DNA of 64,000 nucleotides. It comes from Phenylobacterium deserti. Its GTDB lineage: Bacteria > Pseudomonadota > Alphaproteobacteria > Caulobacterales > Caulobacteraceae. The stretch is taken from assembly GCA_945874825.1 (NCBI GenBank), contig CAMCIK010000003.1, forward strand, positions 1-64,000, written 5' to 3'. Under the pieces are notes generated by a model. The model searched no databases. It worked only from the letters and a program-made list of their open reading frames with translations, and was not told the origin of the DNA. Of the stretch, positions 27,999-37,935 are shown in pieces; position 1 is the first letter of the stretch; every line of letters begins with the position of its first letter. Both the position numbers and the translations under genes were made by a program.

Positions 27999-28493
27999 GA
28001 CGCGCCGGGGTCCCGGAAGGACGTCGATCAGCTCGATCCGGAAGACCAGGGTGGCACCGGGCGGGATCGGGCCGCCGCCCTCCTCGCCATAGCCGAGGTC
28101 GGAGGGGACGAAGATCCGCCACTCGTCGCCGGGCCGCATCAGCTGCAGGGCCTCGACCCAGCCAGGGATCAGGCCGTCCAGCGGCATGACGGCGGGGACG
28201 CGACGGTCGTAGGAACTGTCGAACACCTCACCGGAGAGGAGCTTGCCCTCATAGTGGACCTTGACCTGGTCGCCGGGCAGAGGCTTCACCCCGTCGGCCG
28301 GGCCGGAGCGGACTACCAGGTACTGAAGGCCGGAAGGCAGGGTTTGCACCCCCGCCTCAGAGGTGTTCTTGGCCAGGAAGGCCTTGCCGGCCTCGGCGTT
28401 GGCGGCCAGGACCTGGGGATCGGGCCCACGCTGGCAGGCCCCCATGAGGGCGAGGCTGGCGACAAGGACAAGGGCGGACAGACGCATTGGCAT
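27987..28493 (-). CDS. FKBP-type peptidyl-prolyl isomerase lipoprotein
   Basis: A 168-residue periplasmic lipoprotein. The lipobox LMGAC puts the acylated Cys at residue 20, then a short helical linker leads to an FKBP domain (LPSGLQYLVVRSGPADGVKPL, GDQVKVHYEGKLLSGEVFDSSYDR, LGYGEEGGGPIPPGATLVFRIELIDV). This is the FkpA/Mip-like arrangement, which assists folding of envelope proteins. An alternative ATG at 28487 would remove two residues. It sits 5 bp after ilvA on the same strand. Confidence 0.92.
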   Translation of the reverse strand: MPMRLSALVLVASLALMGACQRGPDPQVLAANAEAGKAFLAKNTSEAGVQTLPSGLQYLVVRSGPADGVKPLPGDQVKVHYEGKLLSGEVFDSSYDRRVPAVMPLDGLIPGWVEALQLMRPGDEWRIFVPSDLGYGEEGGGPIPPGATLVFRIELIDVLPGPRRVSGG

Positions 28494-28498
28494 CTCCT

Positions 28499-29701
28499 TC
28501 AGACCGTGCGGGGCGGATAGCCCCGGGCCCTGAGGGCCTCAATGATTTCCTCCGTGTGCCGGGCATCGCGGGTCTCGATCATGATGTCGAATTCCGCGCC
28601 CTTGGCAGGGACGTCGAGGGCGAGGCGGTTGTGGGCGACCTCGATGATATTGGCGCCCAGCTGGCCGATCAGGGCCGAGACATTGGCCAGGAGTCCTGGG
28701 CGGTCGTCTCCGATGATCCGAAGGGAAACGAGGCGCTGGTCCCGGACCAGCTGGCGGGTGAGGACCGAGGCGAGAAGGCGGGTGTCGATGTTGCCGCCGC
28801 AGAGGATCACCCCGACCTTCTTGCCCTGGAACCGGTCCGGATAGGCCAGGAGGGCGGCGAGGGCCGCCGCGCCGGCGCCCTCGGCGACAGTCTTCTCCAC
28901 GTTGCAGTACAGGGCCACGGCGCGCTCGAGAAAGGGCTCCTCGAGCAGCAGGACCTCGTCGATCAGAGGGCGGGTGATGCCGTAGGTCAGGTCGCCGACC
29001 TGCTTGACGGCTATGCCCTCGGCGATGGTCGCCCCACCGGTGATGGCCTCGACGCCCCGCATGCGCGCCGTGAAGGACGGATACATGGCCGGCTCGACGC
29101 CGATCACGCGGCAATTCGGGTTGATCGACTTGGCCACGGTGGCGCAGCCTGCAATCAGGCCGCCGCCGCCGATAGGCACGGGCAGGACCTCGATGTCGGG
29201 CTGTTCCTCGAACATCTCCAGGGCCACCGTGCCCTGGCCAGCCATGACCTTGAGGTCATTGAAGGGGTGGACGAAGGTCAGCTCGCGTTCGTCGCAGAGT
29301 TTCATCGCGACGGCGGCGGACTCGTCGTAGGTGTCGCCCTCCAGCACCACCTCGGCGCCGAAGGCGCGGGTCTGTTGGACCTTCACGAAGGGGGTGCTGC
29401 GCGGCATGACGATGGTCACCGGCACACCCAGGCGCGCGGCGTGGTAGGCGAGGCCCTGGCTGTGGTTGCCGGCCGAGGCGGCGATGACGCCTCGCCGGGA
29501 CTCATTGTCCGACAGCTGCAGCAAGGTGTTGAGGGCCCCGCGTTCCTTGAAGGCGGCTGTGAACTGCAGGTTCTCGAATTTTACCCAGACCTCGGCCCCG
29601 GTGATCTCGGAGAGGGTCTGTGACCGGCGCATGGGCGTGCGTTCGACCTGGCCGGCGATACGCTCGGCGGCGGCGCGGACATCAGCGAGGGAGAGGCTCA
29701 T
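28499..29701 (-). CDS. ilvA: Threonine dehydratase with ACT domain
   Basis: PLP-dependent enzyme converting threonine to 2-oxobutyrate for isoleucine synthesis or catabolism. The 400 residues show the PLP Lys in KFENLQFTAAFKERGALNTL, the phosphate loop VPIGGGGLIAG, and the Ser/Gly-rich ILCGGNIDTRLLASVL. The final 80 residues are an ACT regulatory domain (LRIIGDDRPGLLANVSALIG), as in the TdcB/IlvA short form with one ACT unit. The start is ATG 29701 (MSLSLADVRAAAERI); the frame is open for 61 more codons upstream but without homology. Confidence 0.93.
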   Translation of the reverse strand: MSLSLADVRAAAERIAGQVERTPMRRSQTLSEITGAEVWVKFENLQFTAAFKERGALNTLLQLSDNESRRGVIAASAGNHSQGLAYHAARLGVPVTIVMPRSTPFVKVQQTRAFGAEVVLEGDTYDESAAVAMKLCDERELTFVHPFNDLKVMAGQGTVALEMFEEQPDIEVLPVPIGGGGLIAGCATVAKSINPNCRVIGVEPAMYPSFTARMRGVEAITGGATIAEGIAVKQVGDLTYGITRPLIDEVLLLEEPFLERAVALYCNVEKTVAEGAGAAALAALLAYPDRFQGKKVGVILCGGNIDTRLLASVLTRQLVRDQRLVSLRIIGDDRPGLLANVSALIGQLGANIIEVAHNRLALDVPAKGAEFDIMIETRDARHTEEIIEALRARGYPPRTV

Positions 29702-29774
29702 GGCGGACCTGTGACTTTCAGGGGTCTTCCCTAGTCGCTCCGCCCGAAAAGGGGAAGCGCCGCCGCCTTCCGGG

Positions 29775-31616
29775 TCAGGCGGGCGGATCAAACTCGCTGA
29801 CCCAGTGGCCCGGGGCGACAGCCTCCAGCCGGGGGCGGTAGACCGGGGTCTGGCCCCGGCGGGAAGGCAGGAAGCGCAGGGCACCCTCGGGGTCCAGGGG
29901 GCTCGGAAGCTCTCCCGTCAGGCGCACCCGGGGCCGCCGCCGCTCAACGGCGGGATCGGGGATGAGGGCGGCAGACAGCAGGGCACGGGTATAGGGGTGA
30001 CGGGCGTCCTCGAAGATGCGGTCGGCCGGCGCCAGCTCCACCACCCGGCCCAGGTAGAGAACCATCACCCGGTGGCTGATCTCCCGAACCACGGCCAGGT
30101 CATGGCTGATGAACATCATGGCCATGCCGAACTCCCCCTGGAGGTCGATCAGCAGGTCGATGATCTGGGCGCGGATCGAGACGTCGAGGGCCGAGACCGC
30201 CTCGTCGCAGACCACCACCCGGGGTTTCAGGATCATGGCCCGGGCGATGCCGACCCTCTGGTTCTGACCCCCGGACAGTTCGTGCGGATAGCGGTTGATC
30301 AGGTCCGCGGACAGGCCGACCCGCTCCATCATGGCGCGGACCGCAGCCTCCCGGCCCCCCCGGTCAAGGTCCGGCCGGAAGACGCCCAAGGGCTCGGCGA
30401 TGGAATCGCCCACCGGCATCCGGGGGTCCAGGCTGGCGAGGGGGTCCTGGAAGACGATCTGCAGGTCGCGGCGCGCGGCGCGCAGGGCCTCCCGGTCCGC
30501 CTCGGGAATGTCCCGGCCCAGCAGGGTGACGGCACCGGCTGTACGGGGGATCAGGCGCAGGACCGCCCGGGAGAGGGTCGACTTGCCGCAGCCGCTCTCG
30601 CCAACCACGCCCAGGGTCTCGCCCTGCTGGATCTCCAGGCTGACGCCATCCACGGCCCGGAGTTCGGCCTTCCGGCTGAACAGGCCCTGCCGGACGGGGA
30701 ACCAGACCTTCACGTCCCTTGCCTCGACAGTCAGGGGGGCGTCCGCGGGGACAGGCGCCGGGGCGGGACGGCCCCCGCGGTCCGGGCGGTCGAGACGGGG
30801 CGCGGCCGCCAGCAGGTTCCGGGCATAGTCGGTCTGCGGGCGGGCGAAGACCTCTGCGGCAGGACCGGCCTCGACATAGGTGCCGTCCTTCATCACGCAG
30901 ACCCGGTCGGCCAGCCGGGCCACCACCCCCATGTCGTGGGTGATCAGGACAAGGCCAGCGCCACTCTCGCGGGCCAGCTCCTCCATGAGGTCGAGGATCT
31001 CGGCCTGGACCGTTACGTCGAGGGCTGTGGTGGGTTCGTCGGCGATCAGAAGGCGGGGTGAGCAGGCCATGGCACCGGCGATCATCACCCGCTGGCGCAT
31101 GCCGCCGGACAGCTCATGGGGATATTGGTCCAGCCGCCGGGCCGCATCCGGGATTCGTACCCGGTCCAGCCAGCGCAGGGCCTCAGCCCTGGCGTCCCTT
31201 GCCGACAGGCCCCGTCCGCGACGCAGGGGCTCACCCAGCTGGTCGCCGATCCGCAGGTGCGGGGTCAGGGCGGTCAGGGGATCCTGGAAGATCATGCCCA
31301 TGCCGGTGCCCCGGATGTCGTTGAGCACGCGGTTGGGTACCCCGAGAATCTCCTGGCCCTCGAATCGGACCGACCCGGTCGCCCGGCCGTTGGGTGCCAG
31401 CAGGCCCATGACCGCCATGAAGGTTTGGCTCTTGCCAGAACCGCTCTCGCCCACCACCCCCAGGGTCTCGCCGGGCCGGACTTCGAGCGAGACGCCCCGC
31501 ACCGCCGGCACAGACCCGTCCCGGGTCTGGAAGTCGATGTGCAGGTCCTCGATGGTCAGGACAGGCGGGAGAGGGGCTTGGCTCACTCTGGGCTCCGGTC
31601 GGCTTAGCGGGAACAT
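29775..31616 (-). CDS. ABC transporter protein with two fused ATPase domains (oligopeptide/GsiA type)
   Basis: A 613-residue cytoplasmic protein with two complete nucleotide-binding domains. The first has Walker [10 protein letters not shown], signature [12 protein letters not shown] and [13 protein letters not shown]; the second has GESGCGKST, signature [12 protein letters not shown] and [13 protein letters not shown]. Each is followed by an oligopeptide-ABC C-terminal motif ([13 protein letters not shown] in the second). This matches YejF/GsiA/DppDF fusions that drive dipeptide, glutathione or nickel import. No permease or binding protein is adjacent. The ATG at 31616 was chosen; a GTG at 31586 is also plausible. 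Confidence 0.9.
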   Translation of the reverse strand: MFPLSRPEPRVSQAPLPPVLTIEDLHIDFQTRDGSVPAVRGVSLEVRPGETLGVVGESGSGKSQTFMAVMGLLAPNGRATGSVRFEGQEILGVPNRVLNDIRGTGMGMIFQDPLTALTPHLRIGDQLGEPLRRGRGLSARDARAEALRWLDRVRIPDAARRLDQYPHELSGGMRQRVMIAGAMACSPRLLIADEPTTALDVTVQAEILDLMEELARESGAGLVLITHDMGVVARLADRVCVMKDGTYVEAGPAAEVFARPQTDYARNLLAAAPRLDRPDRGGRPAPAPVPADAPLTVEARDVKVWFPVRQGLFSRKAELRAVDGVSLEIQQGETLGVVGESGCGKSTLSRAVLRLIPRTAGAVTLLGRDIPEADREALRAARRDLQIVFQDPLASLDPRMPVGDSIAEPLGVFRPDLDRGGREAAVRAMMERVGLSADLINRYPHELSGGQNQRVGIARAMILKPRVVVCDEAVSALDVSIRAQIIDLLIDLQGEFGMAMMFISHDLAVVREISHRVMVLYLGRVVELAPADRIFEDARHPYTRALLSAALIPDPAVERRRPRVRLTGELPSPLDPEGALRFLPSRRGQTPVYRPRLEAVAPGHWVSEFDPPA

Positions 31617-31676
31617 AGGGGTCCGGACGCGGAAGGGAAATCGCCAGCGGCCCGGAATGACGTTAGACTTCTGCCT

Positions 31677-32195
31677 GTGTCCAGATTGCTCCGGCCCGCC
31701 CTGTTCCTCGACCGCGACGGCGTCCTCAACGAGGACCGCGGCTATGTCCACCGCTGGGAGGACTTCTGCTGGATCCCGGGTGCCCGGGAGGCGGTGGCGG
31801 CCTTCAACGCCCGCAACTGGTGGGTCTTTGTGGTCACCAACCAGTCCGGGGTCGGGCGGGGCTACTATCCCGAGGCGGACGTCCTCGCCCTGCACGCCCG
31901 GATGGAGGCGGACCTGGCGGCGGCGGGCGCACGGATCGACGCCTTCTACCACTGCCCCTTCCATCCCGAGGCCCTCGAGGACCGCTATCGCCACCCCGAC
32001 CCGCCGGATCGCAAGCCTAACCCCGGCATGCTCCTGCGCGCCATGGCCGACTGGCCGGTGGACGCCGCGCGCTCGGTCATGGTGGGGGACAAGGGCATCG
32101 ACCTGGAGGCCGGCCGGCGGGCGGGGGTGCGCAGCCTCCTCTTCCCGGGCGGCGACCTGTCCGCCTTCCTCGCCGCCGAAGTCGCCGGGGACTGA
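31677..32195 (+). CDS. HAD-IIIA phosphatase, GmhB/HisB-like
   Basis: A 172-residue HAD phosphatase related to D-glycero-D-manno-heptose-1,7-bisphosphate 7-phosphatase. Catalytic motifs are [36 protein letters not shown] and [19 protein letters not shown]. The zinc loop is altered: CPFHPE keeps the Cys but has Phe where GmhB has its His ligand, and the downstream Cys-x-Cys is replaced by PPD. Heptose specificity is therefore uncertain. The start is GTG 31677, 60 bp divergent from the ABC gene. Confidence 0.85.
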   Translation: MSRLLRPALFLDRDGVLNEDRGYVHRWEDFCWIPGAREAVAAFNARNWWVFVVTNQSGVGRGYYPEADVLALHARMEADLAAAGARIDAFYHCPFHPEALEDRYRHPDPPDRKPNPGMLLRAMADWPVDAARSVMVGDKGIDLEAGRRAGVRSLLFPGGDLSAFLAAEVAGD

Positions 32196-32237
32196 CGGCG
32201 CATTGACCCGTTCCTTCCGTCGCTGCAAACGGAAGGC

Positions 32238-32708
32238 ATGAGCGATGCCAATCCTAACCTGCCCAATCCTAATCTGGACGCCGCCGCCGCCATGGCGACA
32301 GAGGTCCCCCAGGCGGCCGCCCTGGGCTTCCAGATGGTCTCAGCCAGCGATGCCCGGGGGGTCATGCACGTACCCTGGCGCGAAGACCTGGTGGGCGACC
32401 CTGACACCGCCGTCATTGCCTCCGGGGTGGTGACTTCCCTGCTCGACCACTGCTGCGGCATGGCCATCACCGCCGCAACAGGCGAGCGGCGGCCCACCGC
32501 CACCCTCGACCTTCGCATCGACTACATGCGCCCCGCCGCCTCCCGGGCCGGGGTCACGGTGGAGGCCCACTGCTACCACATGACCCGGTCCATCGCCTTC
32601 GTACGGGCCCACGCCTGGGACGCCGACCCGGCCGATCCCATCGCCACGGCACAGGCCGCCTTCATGCTGGCCGGCCCCGCTGGCCCCGGGACGGGAGGCG
32701 CGGCGTGA
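32238..32708 (+). CDS. PaaI-type hotdog thioesterase
   Basis: A 156-residue hotdog-fold thioesterase. After an Asn/Pro/Ala-rich leader come [22 protein letters not shown], the catalytic region [16 protein letters not shown], and [24 protein letters not shown]. Family members hydrolyse aromatic or short acyl-CoAs. Its TGA overlaps the GTG of a second PaaI-type gene (32705-32708), so the two are translationally coupled and may form heteromers or act on related thioesters. Substrate unknown. Confidence 0.85.
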   Translation: MSDANPNLPNPNLDAAAAMATEVPQAAALGFQMVSASDARGVMHVPWREDLVGDPDTAVIASGVVTSLLDHCCGMAITAATGERRPTATLDLRIDYMRPAASRAGVTVEAHCYHMTRSIAFVRAHAWDADPADPIATAQAAFMLAGPAGPGTGGAA

Positions 32709-33115
32709 CCTCCCAGGACCACCTCAGGGCCTTCCTGGAGCGGGCACCCTATATCCGCTTCCTGGGCATGACCGCCGAGCTGGCGGGCGACGAGCTGACC
32801 GGGATCCTGCCCTTCTCGCCCCACCTGATCGGCAATACCCTCCTGCCGGCCCTTCACGGCGGGGTGATCGGCGGCTTCCTGGAGATGACCGCCCTGGCCC
32901 AGCTGGCCGTCACCCAGTCGACCCCCCGGGTGCACAAGACCATCGATGTGACCATCGAGTACCTGCGCCCAGGCCGGGCCCTGACCACCTACGCCCGGGC
33001 CGACCTGCGCAAGGTGGGCCGCCGGATCGCCAACGTCCACGTCGAGGCCTGGCAGGAAGCCCGAAGCCAGCCCATCGCCGCCCTCCGTGGCCACTTCATG
33101 CTGGCTGAGGACTAG
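32705..33115 (+). CDS. PaaI-type hotdog thioesterase (second of a coupled pair)
   Basis: A 136-residue hotdog protein beginning at GTG 32705, overlapping the preceding paralogue by 4 bp. It has RAPYIRFLGMTAELAGDELTGIL, the active-site helix ALHGGVIGGFLEMTALAQL and VHKTIDVTIEYLRPGRALTTYARADL. It is more compact than its partner and lacks the N-terminal leader. The tandem arrangement of two divergent hotdog thioesterases is common in alphaproteobacteria, but their acyl-CoA substrates are not known. Confidence 0.85.
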   Translation: MTSQDHLRAFLERAPYIRFLGMTAELAGDELTGILPFSPHLIGNTLLPALHGGVIGGFLEMTALAQLAVTQSTPRVHKTIDVTIEYLRPGRALTTYARADLRKVGRRIANVHVEAWQEARSQPIAALRGHFMLAED

Positions 33116-33144
33116 GTCTTCGAGTCGGCACCCGGCGCGGCCGT

Positions 33145-33255
33145 TGACCCCCTCCCCCGGCTTCGCCGGGAGCTCCCCCTGATGGGGAGCAATTGAACAG
33201 CGCCAAATCCTCCCCCAATGGGGAGGTGGACCGCGCAGCGGGCCGAAGGGGGTCA
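33145..33255. repeat. 111-bp palindrome-rich intergenic element with 9-bp terminal inverted repeats
   Basis: The element is bounded by TGACCCCCT (33145-33153) and AGGGGGTCA (33247-33255), a perfect 9-bp inverted repeat. Inside are three nested hairpins: CCCGGC/GCCGGG, CTCCCC/GGGGAG and CCTCCCC/GGGGAGG. Its right end coincides with the phnD stop codon (33253-33255). The layout is that of a REP-like or miniature mobile repeat of the GC-rich kind seen scattered in alphaproteobacterial genomes; only one copy is present in this window. Confidence 0.55.
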
Positions 33256-34257
33256 GCCGTCTCGCCGCGCCGCCAGGGCCTTCTGCTCGGCCTGGACCTG
33301 GTCGAGTTCGGCCTTCGCCTTCGCCTCGGCGGCGGCATCCTTGCGGTTGCGGGCGTCGATCAGGGCGGCGGTGGCCTCCATCTCCCGGACCGGCAGGAGG
33401 TGGGTGTCGTCGGCGGCCTTGAAGGGACCGGTCTGGATGGCGCGAATGACCTCGCGCTGGCGCTTCGCCTCGTCGCTGTCGCCGACGCCGTACGAGAGGA
33501 TGAAGTCGCGGATCTTCGCCTTCAGGGCCGGGTCCAGGTCCTTGCGCCAGATCATCGGGTCCTCGGGCAGGGTAGGCGAGCGCCAGACCACCTCGATGTC
33601 GGCCACCGCCTTCTGCGCCGCCGCGGTCTTCTGGTCGGCCAGGCGGGCGATGGACTGGGAATTGTTGGTGGCCGCATCCAGCTGGCCCATGGAGACAGCG
33701 AAGAGATTGGCCTCGTGGTTGGCGCTGCGCACGGTCTTGAAGCAGGTCTCCGGGCGAATGTTGCGCGGGCCGAACAGCCAGGTCATGGGCGCCAGCGTCC
33801 CCGAGGTCGACTTGGCGTCCCCCATGGCGAAGTTCAGGGTCCGGTCACAGGCCAGGATGCGGTCCAGCGTCAGGCCCGATCCCTTCTTGACCACGATGAG
33901 GGCCTGGTAGCCGTCGGGCCCGTCGGGCTTGGTGGTGCGGGCGAAGATCTCGCCGCCGGACCGGCGCACGGCCTCCAGGCCCGACTGGTTGGTGAACCAG
34001 CCCACATCGGTCTGCTTGAAGCGCATAGCCTCGATCAGGGCGGTGTAGTTGGTCCCGTAGTAGGGCTCGATCTTCAGGCCCGTGGCCTTCTCCATGTCGG
34101 CGAGGAAGGGGGTCCAGGCGCCCTGGGCGGCCTGGATGTTCTCGGTGGACATGATGGAGAAGCGCACCGTCCCCGGCGGCGGGCCCTCGGGCGCATTGGG
34201 CTGGCAGGCGGCCAGGACGAGACCGGCGAGGAGAAGGGCGAGGCGGTGGACGGACAT
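33253..34257 (-). CDS. phnD: PhnD-family phosphonate/phosphate substrate-binding lipoprotein
   Basis: A 334-residue periplasmic binding lipoprotein. The lipobox LVLAAC places the lipidated Cys at residue 18. The core carries [41 protein letters not shown] and [21 protein letters not shown], typical of PhnD/PtxB proteins. The C-terminus is an unusual Ala/Lys-rich helix ([21 protein letters not shown]). No phnC or phnE is adjacent, so it is an orphan here. The binding ligand is not determined. Confidence 0.88.
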   Translation of the reverse strand: MSVHRLALLLAGLVLAACQPNAPEGPPPGTVRFSIMSTENIQAAQGAWTPFLADMEKATGLKIEPYYGTNYTALIEAMRFKQTDVGWFTNQSGLEAVRRSGGEIFARTTKPDGPDGYQALIVVKKGSGLTLDRILACDRTLNFAMGDAKSTSGTLAPMTWLFGPRNIRPETCFKTVRSANHEANLFAVSMGQLDAATNNSQSIARLADQKTAAAQKAVADIEVVWRSPTLPEDPMIWRKDLDPALKAKIRDFILSYGVGDSDEAKRQREVIRAIQTGPFKAADDTHLLPVREMEATAALIDARNRKDAAAEAKAKAELDQVQAEQKALAARRDG

Positions 34258-34388
34258 GGGCGGGCTCCGGCGCCGGAGGCTTTGGGGGCGCTGTGGGGCG
34301 ACTTCATGCCCGTTTCGGCGCGCTCCGCAAGGCGCCGCCGGCGCGCTGCGGGCTTGAGGCCGCCGCCAAGGAAGGCTAACGCCCCTTC

Positions 34389-36083
34389 ATGCCCCTTCCC
34401 ACCGACCTGTCCCGGCTTGCCCTGCCCGCCCGTGAGGCCCGCTCCTGGCCCTTCGAGCAGGCCCGCCTCCTGCTTGACCGGGTCCTGCGCCTGCGCCTCG
34501 ACGACACCGGCCGCGACCTGGCCGCCGCCCTCCTGGCCCAGGGCCGCCCGGATGAGGCCGTCACCGCCCTGCCCGCCCTGCGCGAGCCCGTCATCTTCCA
34601 GTGCGGCTACGGCGCCTCGGGCCTGCCGCACATGGGCACCTTCGGCGAGGCGGCCCGGCCGACCATGGTGCGTACCGCCTTCCGCGCCCTGACGGGCGAG
34701 GCCATCCCCACCCGGCTGATCGTCTTCTCCGACGACATGGACGGCTTCCGGAAGATCCCCGACAACGTCCCCAACCGCGAGGCGCTGGAGCTCGACCGCG
34801 ACAAGCCGGTGACCAGCGTCCGCGACCCCTTCGGCCTCTACGAGAGCTTCGGGGCCCACAACAACGCCCGCCTGCGCGCCTTTCTCGACGGCTTTGGCTT
34901 CGACTACGACTTCATGTCCTCCACCGAGACCTACCGGTCCGGGCGGCTGGATGCCGTGCTCCTGAAGGTTCTGGAGCGCTTCGACGCCATCCAGGGGGTC
35001 ATGCTGCCCACCCTGGGCGAGGAGCGCCGGGCCACCTATTCGCCCTTCCTGCCCATCAGCCCCAGGACCGGCCGGGTCCTGCAGGTTCCCACCCTGGAGC
35101 GCAATGTCGAGGCCGGGACCATCGTCTTCCGGGACGAGGACGGGACCCTGACCGAGACACCAGTCACCGGCGGCCACGTGAAGCTGCAGTGGCGGCCCGA
35201 CTGGGCGGCCCGCTGGGTGGCCCTGGGGGTCGACTACGAGATGTCCGGCAAGGACCTGGTGGACTCCGTGAGGGTGTCGAACCGGCTGGCGAAGATCCTC
35301 GGCGGCGAGCCCCCCGAGGCCTTCCACTACGAACTCTTCATGGACGAGAACAACCAGAAGATCTCCAAGTCCAAGGGCAATGGCCTGACCATGGAGGAGT
35401 GGCTGCGCTACGGCGCGCCCGAGAGCCTCGCCTACTACATGTACCAGTCGCCCAAGTCGGCCAAGCGGCTCTATTTCGACGTCATCCCCAAGGCGACGGA
35501 CGAGTACCTACAGCAGCTGGACGCCTACAACCGGGTCCGCGCCGAGGCCAATGCGCCGGCCATCGACAACCCCGCCTGGCACGTCCACACCGGCGCGCCG
35601 CCGGCGGCGGGCTCGCCCCTGTCCTTCTCCCTGCTCCTGAACCTGGTGTCGGCGGCCGACGCCTCGACCAAGGAGATCCTGTGGGGCTTCATCGCCCGCT
35701 ACATGCCCGGCGCCGACGCCGCCAGCCAGCCCCTGCTGGACCGACTGGCCGACAATGCGATCCACTACTACGAGGACTTCGTGAAGCCCTCGAAGCGGTT
35801 CCGGGTGCCGGATGACCGGGAGCGGGCCGCCATGGTCGACCTCGCCGCACGGCTGCGCGCCCTGCCCGCCGGCTGCCAGGACGCCGAGCTCATCCAGGCC
35901 GAGGTCTACGAGGCGGGCAAGGCGGCGGGCTTCGAGCCCCTGCGCCTGTGGTTCAGCGCCCTCTACGAGGTCCTGCTCGGCCAGAGCCAGGGTCCGCGCT
36001 TCGGCTCCTTCGCGGCCATCTTCGGCCTCGACCGGACGGTGGACCTGATCGAGCGCGCCCTCGCCGGCGAACTGGCCCGCTAG
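34389..36083 (+). CDS. lysK: Lysyl-tRNA synthetase, class I
   Basis: A class I LysRS of 564 residues that charges tRNA-Lys, typical of alphaproteobacteria and archaea rather than the class II LysS. It has the HIGH equivalent GYGASGLPHMGTF (about 73-85) and KISKSKGNG (KMSKS motif, about 323). Further supporting segments are IVFSDDMDGFRKIPDNVPN and GVDYEMSGKDLVDSV. The helical anticodon-binding C-terminus is complete. It is divergent from phnD by 131 bp and convergent with ggt. Confidence 0.95.
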   Translation: MPLPTDLSRLALPAREARSWPFEQARLLLDRVLRLRLDDTGRDLAAALLAQGRPDEAVTALPALREPVIFQCGYGASGLPHMGTFGEAARPTMVRTAFRALTGEAIPTRLIVFSDDMDGFRKIPDNVPNREALELDRDKPVTSVRDPFGLYESFGAHNNARLRAFLDGFGFDYDFMSSTETYRSGRLDAVLLKVLERFDAIQGVMLPTLGEERRATYSPFLPISPRTGRVLQVPTLERNVEAGTIVFRDEDGTLTETPVTGGHVKLQWRPDWAARWVALGVDYEMSGKDLVDSVRVSNRLAKILGGEPPEAFHYELFMDENNQKISKSKGNGLTMEEWLRYGAPESLAYYMYQSPKSAKRLYFDVIPKATDEYLQQLDAYNRVRAEANAPAIDNPAWHVHTGAPPAAGSPLSFSLLLNLVSAADASTKEILWGFIARYMPGADAASQPLLDRLADNAIHYYEDFVKPSKRFRVPDDRERAAMVDLAARLRALPAGCQDAELIQAEVYEAGKAAGFEPLRLWFSALYEVLLGQSQGPRFGSFAAIFGLDRTVDLIERALAGELAR

Positions 36084-36090
36084 GACGACG

Positions 36091-37833
36091 TCAGGGCTTG
36101 CGCGCCACGCCCTCGCGGCGGGGATCGGCGCCGCCGGACAGGCCCTGGGGCGTCACCATCACCCCGTGCAGGCCCGAGCCCTCGGCACCGCCGGAGCCCA
36201 CCAGCACCACGCCGCGGGCCGCGAGGCCCTCCGCCACGCCAGGGGCGAACTTGGCCGGCTCCGACAGGTAGGGCGCGCCCCGGGCGATGAGGTTGGGCAG
36301 GGCCACGGCCTCCTGCATGGAGAGCTTCCAGTCCAGCACACCCACCAGGGCCTTGAGGTTGTATGCCAGGATGGAGTTGCCCCCCGGCGAGCCGACGGCG
36401 GCCACGAACCGGCCCCTGCGGTCCAGCACCACGGCCGGGGCCATGGACGAGCGCGGCCGCTTGCCGGGCGCTACCGCATTGGCGGCAGGAACCCCGTCCT
36501 TCTCGGTGGGCGAGAAGGAAAAGTCGGTGAGCTGGTTGTTCAGGAAGAAGCCGTGGACCATCCGGCCGGAGCCGAACAGGCTCTCCACCGTGGTGGTCAT
36601 GGAGACGACATTGCCATTGCCGTCGACGATGACGAAGTGGGTGGTGCCGCCGGGCTCCTGGGTGGCGTCGGGGGCGCGGGGGCCGGCCCCGCGGGGCTTG
36701 CCGGGCGGCGGCGGCGCGCCGGCGACCTGCGGCGGGATCAGGGCCGCCCGGGCCTTGAGGTAGGCCGGGTCCAAAAGGCCCTTCACCGGCACGTCGACAA
36801 AGTCCGGATCACCGAAATAGCGGTCGCGGTCGGCGTACATCAGCCGGCTGGCCTGGGAGAAGAGGTACCAGCCCTGCACCGTGTCCGGGCCGTGGGCGGC
36901 GATGTCGGTGTTGGCCAGTATGCCCAGGCCCATCAGCACGGCGGGGCCGCCCGAGGGCGCCGGCGGCACGCAGACCACATAGACCCGGTAGGGCCGGCAG
37001 ACCGGGTCGGAGACCTTGGGCTTGTAGGCCTTCAGGTCGGCGAGCGTCAGGGTTCCCGGCAGGTCGCCCTCGGTCGTGCGCCGCACGATGGCCTCGGCGA
37101 TCTCGCCCTCCAGCAGGGCGGCAGGCCCCTCGGCGGCGATCTTGCGCAGGGTGGCGGCATAGGCCGGGTTCTTCAGGGTGTCGCCGGCCTGGATCAGCTG
37201 GCCGTCAGGCTTGGTGAAATAGGCCACGGCGTCGGGCTGCTTGGCCTGGGGCGCGCGGGAGGCGGCCAGGGCGGCCAGTCGCGGGGTGACGGCAAAACCC
37301 TGGTCGGCCAGGGCTTCGGCCTCGGTGAAGAGGTCCTTCCAGGCCAGGCGCCCGTGGGCCTTCTGGGCCATGTGCAGCATGGCCACGGCGCCGGGCACGC
37401 CGGTGGACCGTCCGCTGGTCACGGCGGCAATGAAGGACAGGGGCTTGCCGTCCGGGCCCAGGAACATGTCGGGCGAGGCGCCCATGGGCGCGGTCTCACG
37501 GCCATTGTAGGTGGTGATCTTGCGGGTCTTCGCATCGTAGTAGGTCATGAAGGCCCCGCCGCCGATGCCCGAGCTCTGTGGCTCCACCAGACCCAGGGCC
37601 GACTGCACCGCGACCGCCGCGTCCACCGCCGAGCCGCCGCGCCTCAGGACCGAGACGCCCGCCTCCACCGCCAGGGGATGGGCGGCGGCGACCATGCCGG
37701 TCTCCTTGACCTGAGCGGCTGACGCGGCCGCCGGGGCCGTCCCCTCCCGCGCCAGTACTGGCGATGCGGGCAGGGCCAGGGCCAGGACGGCGGCGGAGAG
37801 AAGGGCCGACTTCAGCAGGGGGAAGGAACGCAT
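36091..37833 (-). CDS. ggt: Gamma-glutamyltransferase
   Basis: Periplasmic N-terminal-nucleophile enzyme that cleaves glutathione and transfers gamma-glutamyl groups. The 580-residue precursor has a signal peptide (LLKSALLSAAVLALALPASPVLA), VEAGVSVLRRGGSAVDAAVAV, and the autocleavage site with nucleophilic Thr in QEPGGTTHFVIVDGNGN, followed by VSMTTTVESLFGSG and GSPGGNSILAYN. Self-processing would give large and small subunits. The gene converges with lysK (7 bp apart) and stands alone. Confidence 0.95.
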   Translation of the reverse strand: MRSFPLLKSALLSAAVLALALPASPVLAREGTAPAAASAAQVKETGMVAAAHPLAVEAGVSVLRRGGSAVDAAVAVQSALGLVEPQSSGIGGGAFMTYYDAKTRKITTYNGRETAPMGASPDMFLGPDGKPLSFIAAVTSGRSTGVPGAVAMLHMAQKAHGRLAWKDLFTEAEALADQGFAVTPRLAALAASRAPQAKQPDAVAYFTKPDGQLIQAGDTLKNPAYAATLRKIAAEGPAALLEGEIAEAIVRRTTEGDLPGTLTLADLKAYKPKVSDPVCRPYRVYVVCVPPAPSGGPAVLMGLGILANTDIAAHGPDTVQGWYLFSQASRLMYADRDRYFGDPDFVDVPVKGLLDPAYLKARAALIPPQVAGAPPPPGKPRGAGPRAPDATQEPGGTTHFVIVDGNGNVVSMTTTVESLFGSGRMVHGFFLNNQLTDFSFSPTEKDGVPAANAVAPGKRPRSSMAPAVVLDRRGRFVAAVGSPGGNSILAYNLKALVGVLDWKLSMQEAVALPNLIARGAPYLSEPAKFAPGVAEGLAARGVVLVGSGGAEGSGLHGVMVTPQGLSGGADPRREGVARKP

Positions 37834-37935
37834 GGGAGCCTCACGACGCAGGAACCCTTCGACCTATAGACCCGCCCGTTTGGACAAGGAACGCCTTCGG
37901 CGTAGAAGGTCAGCATCACCGAGAGGGATGCCCTT

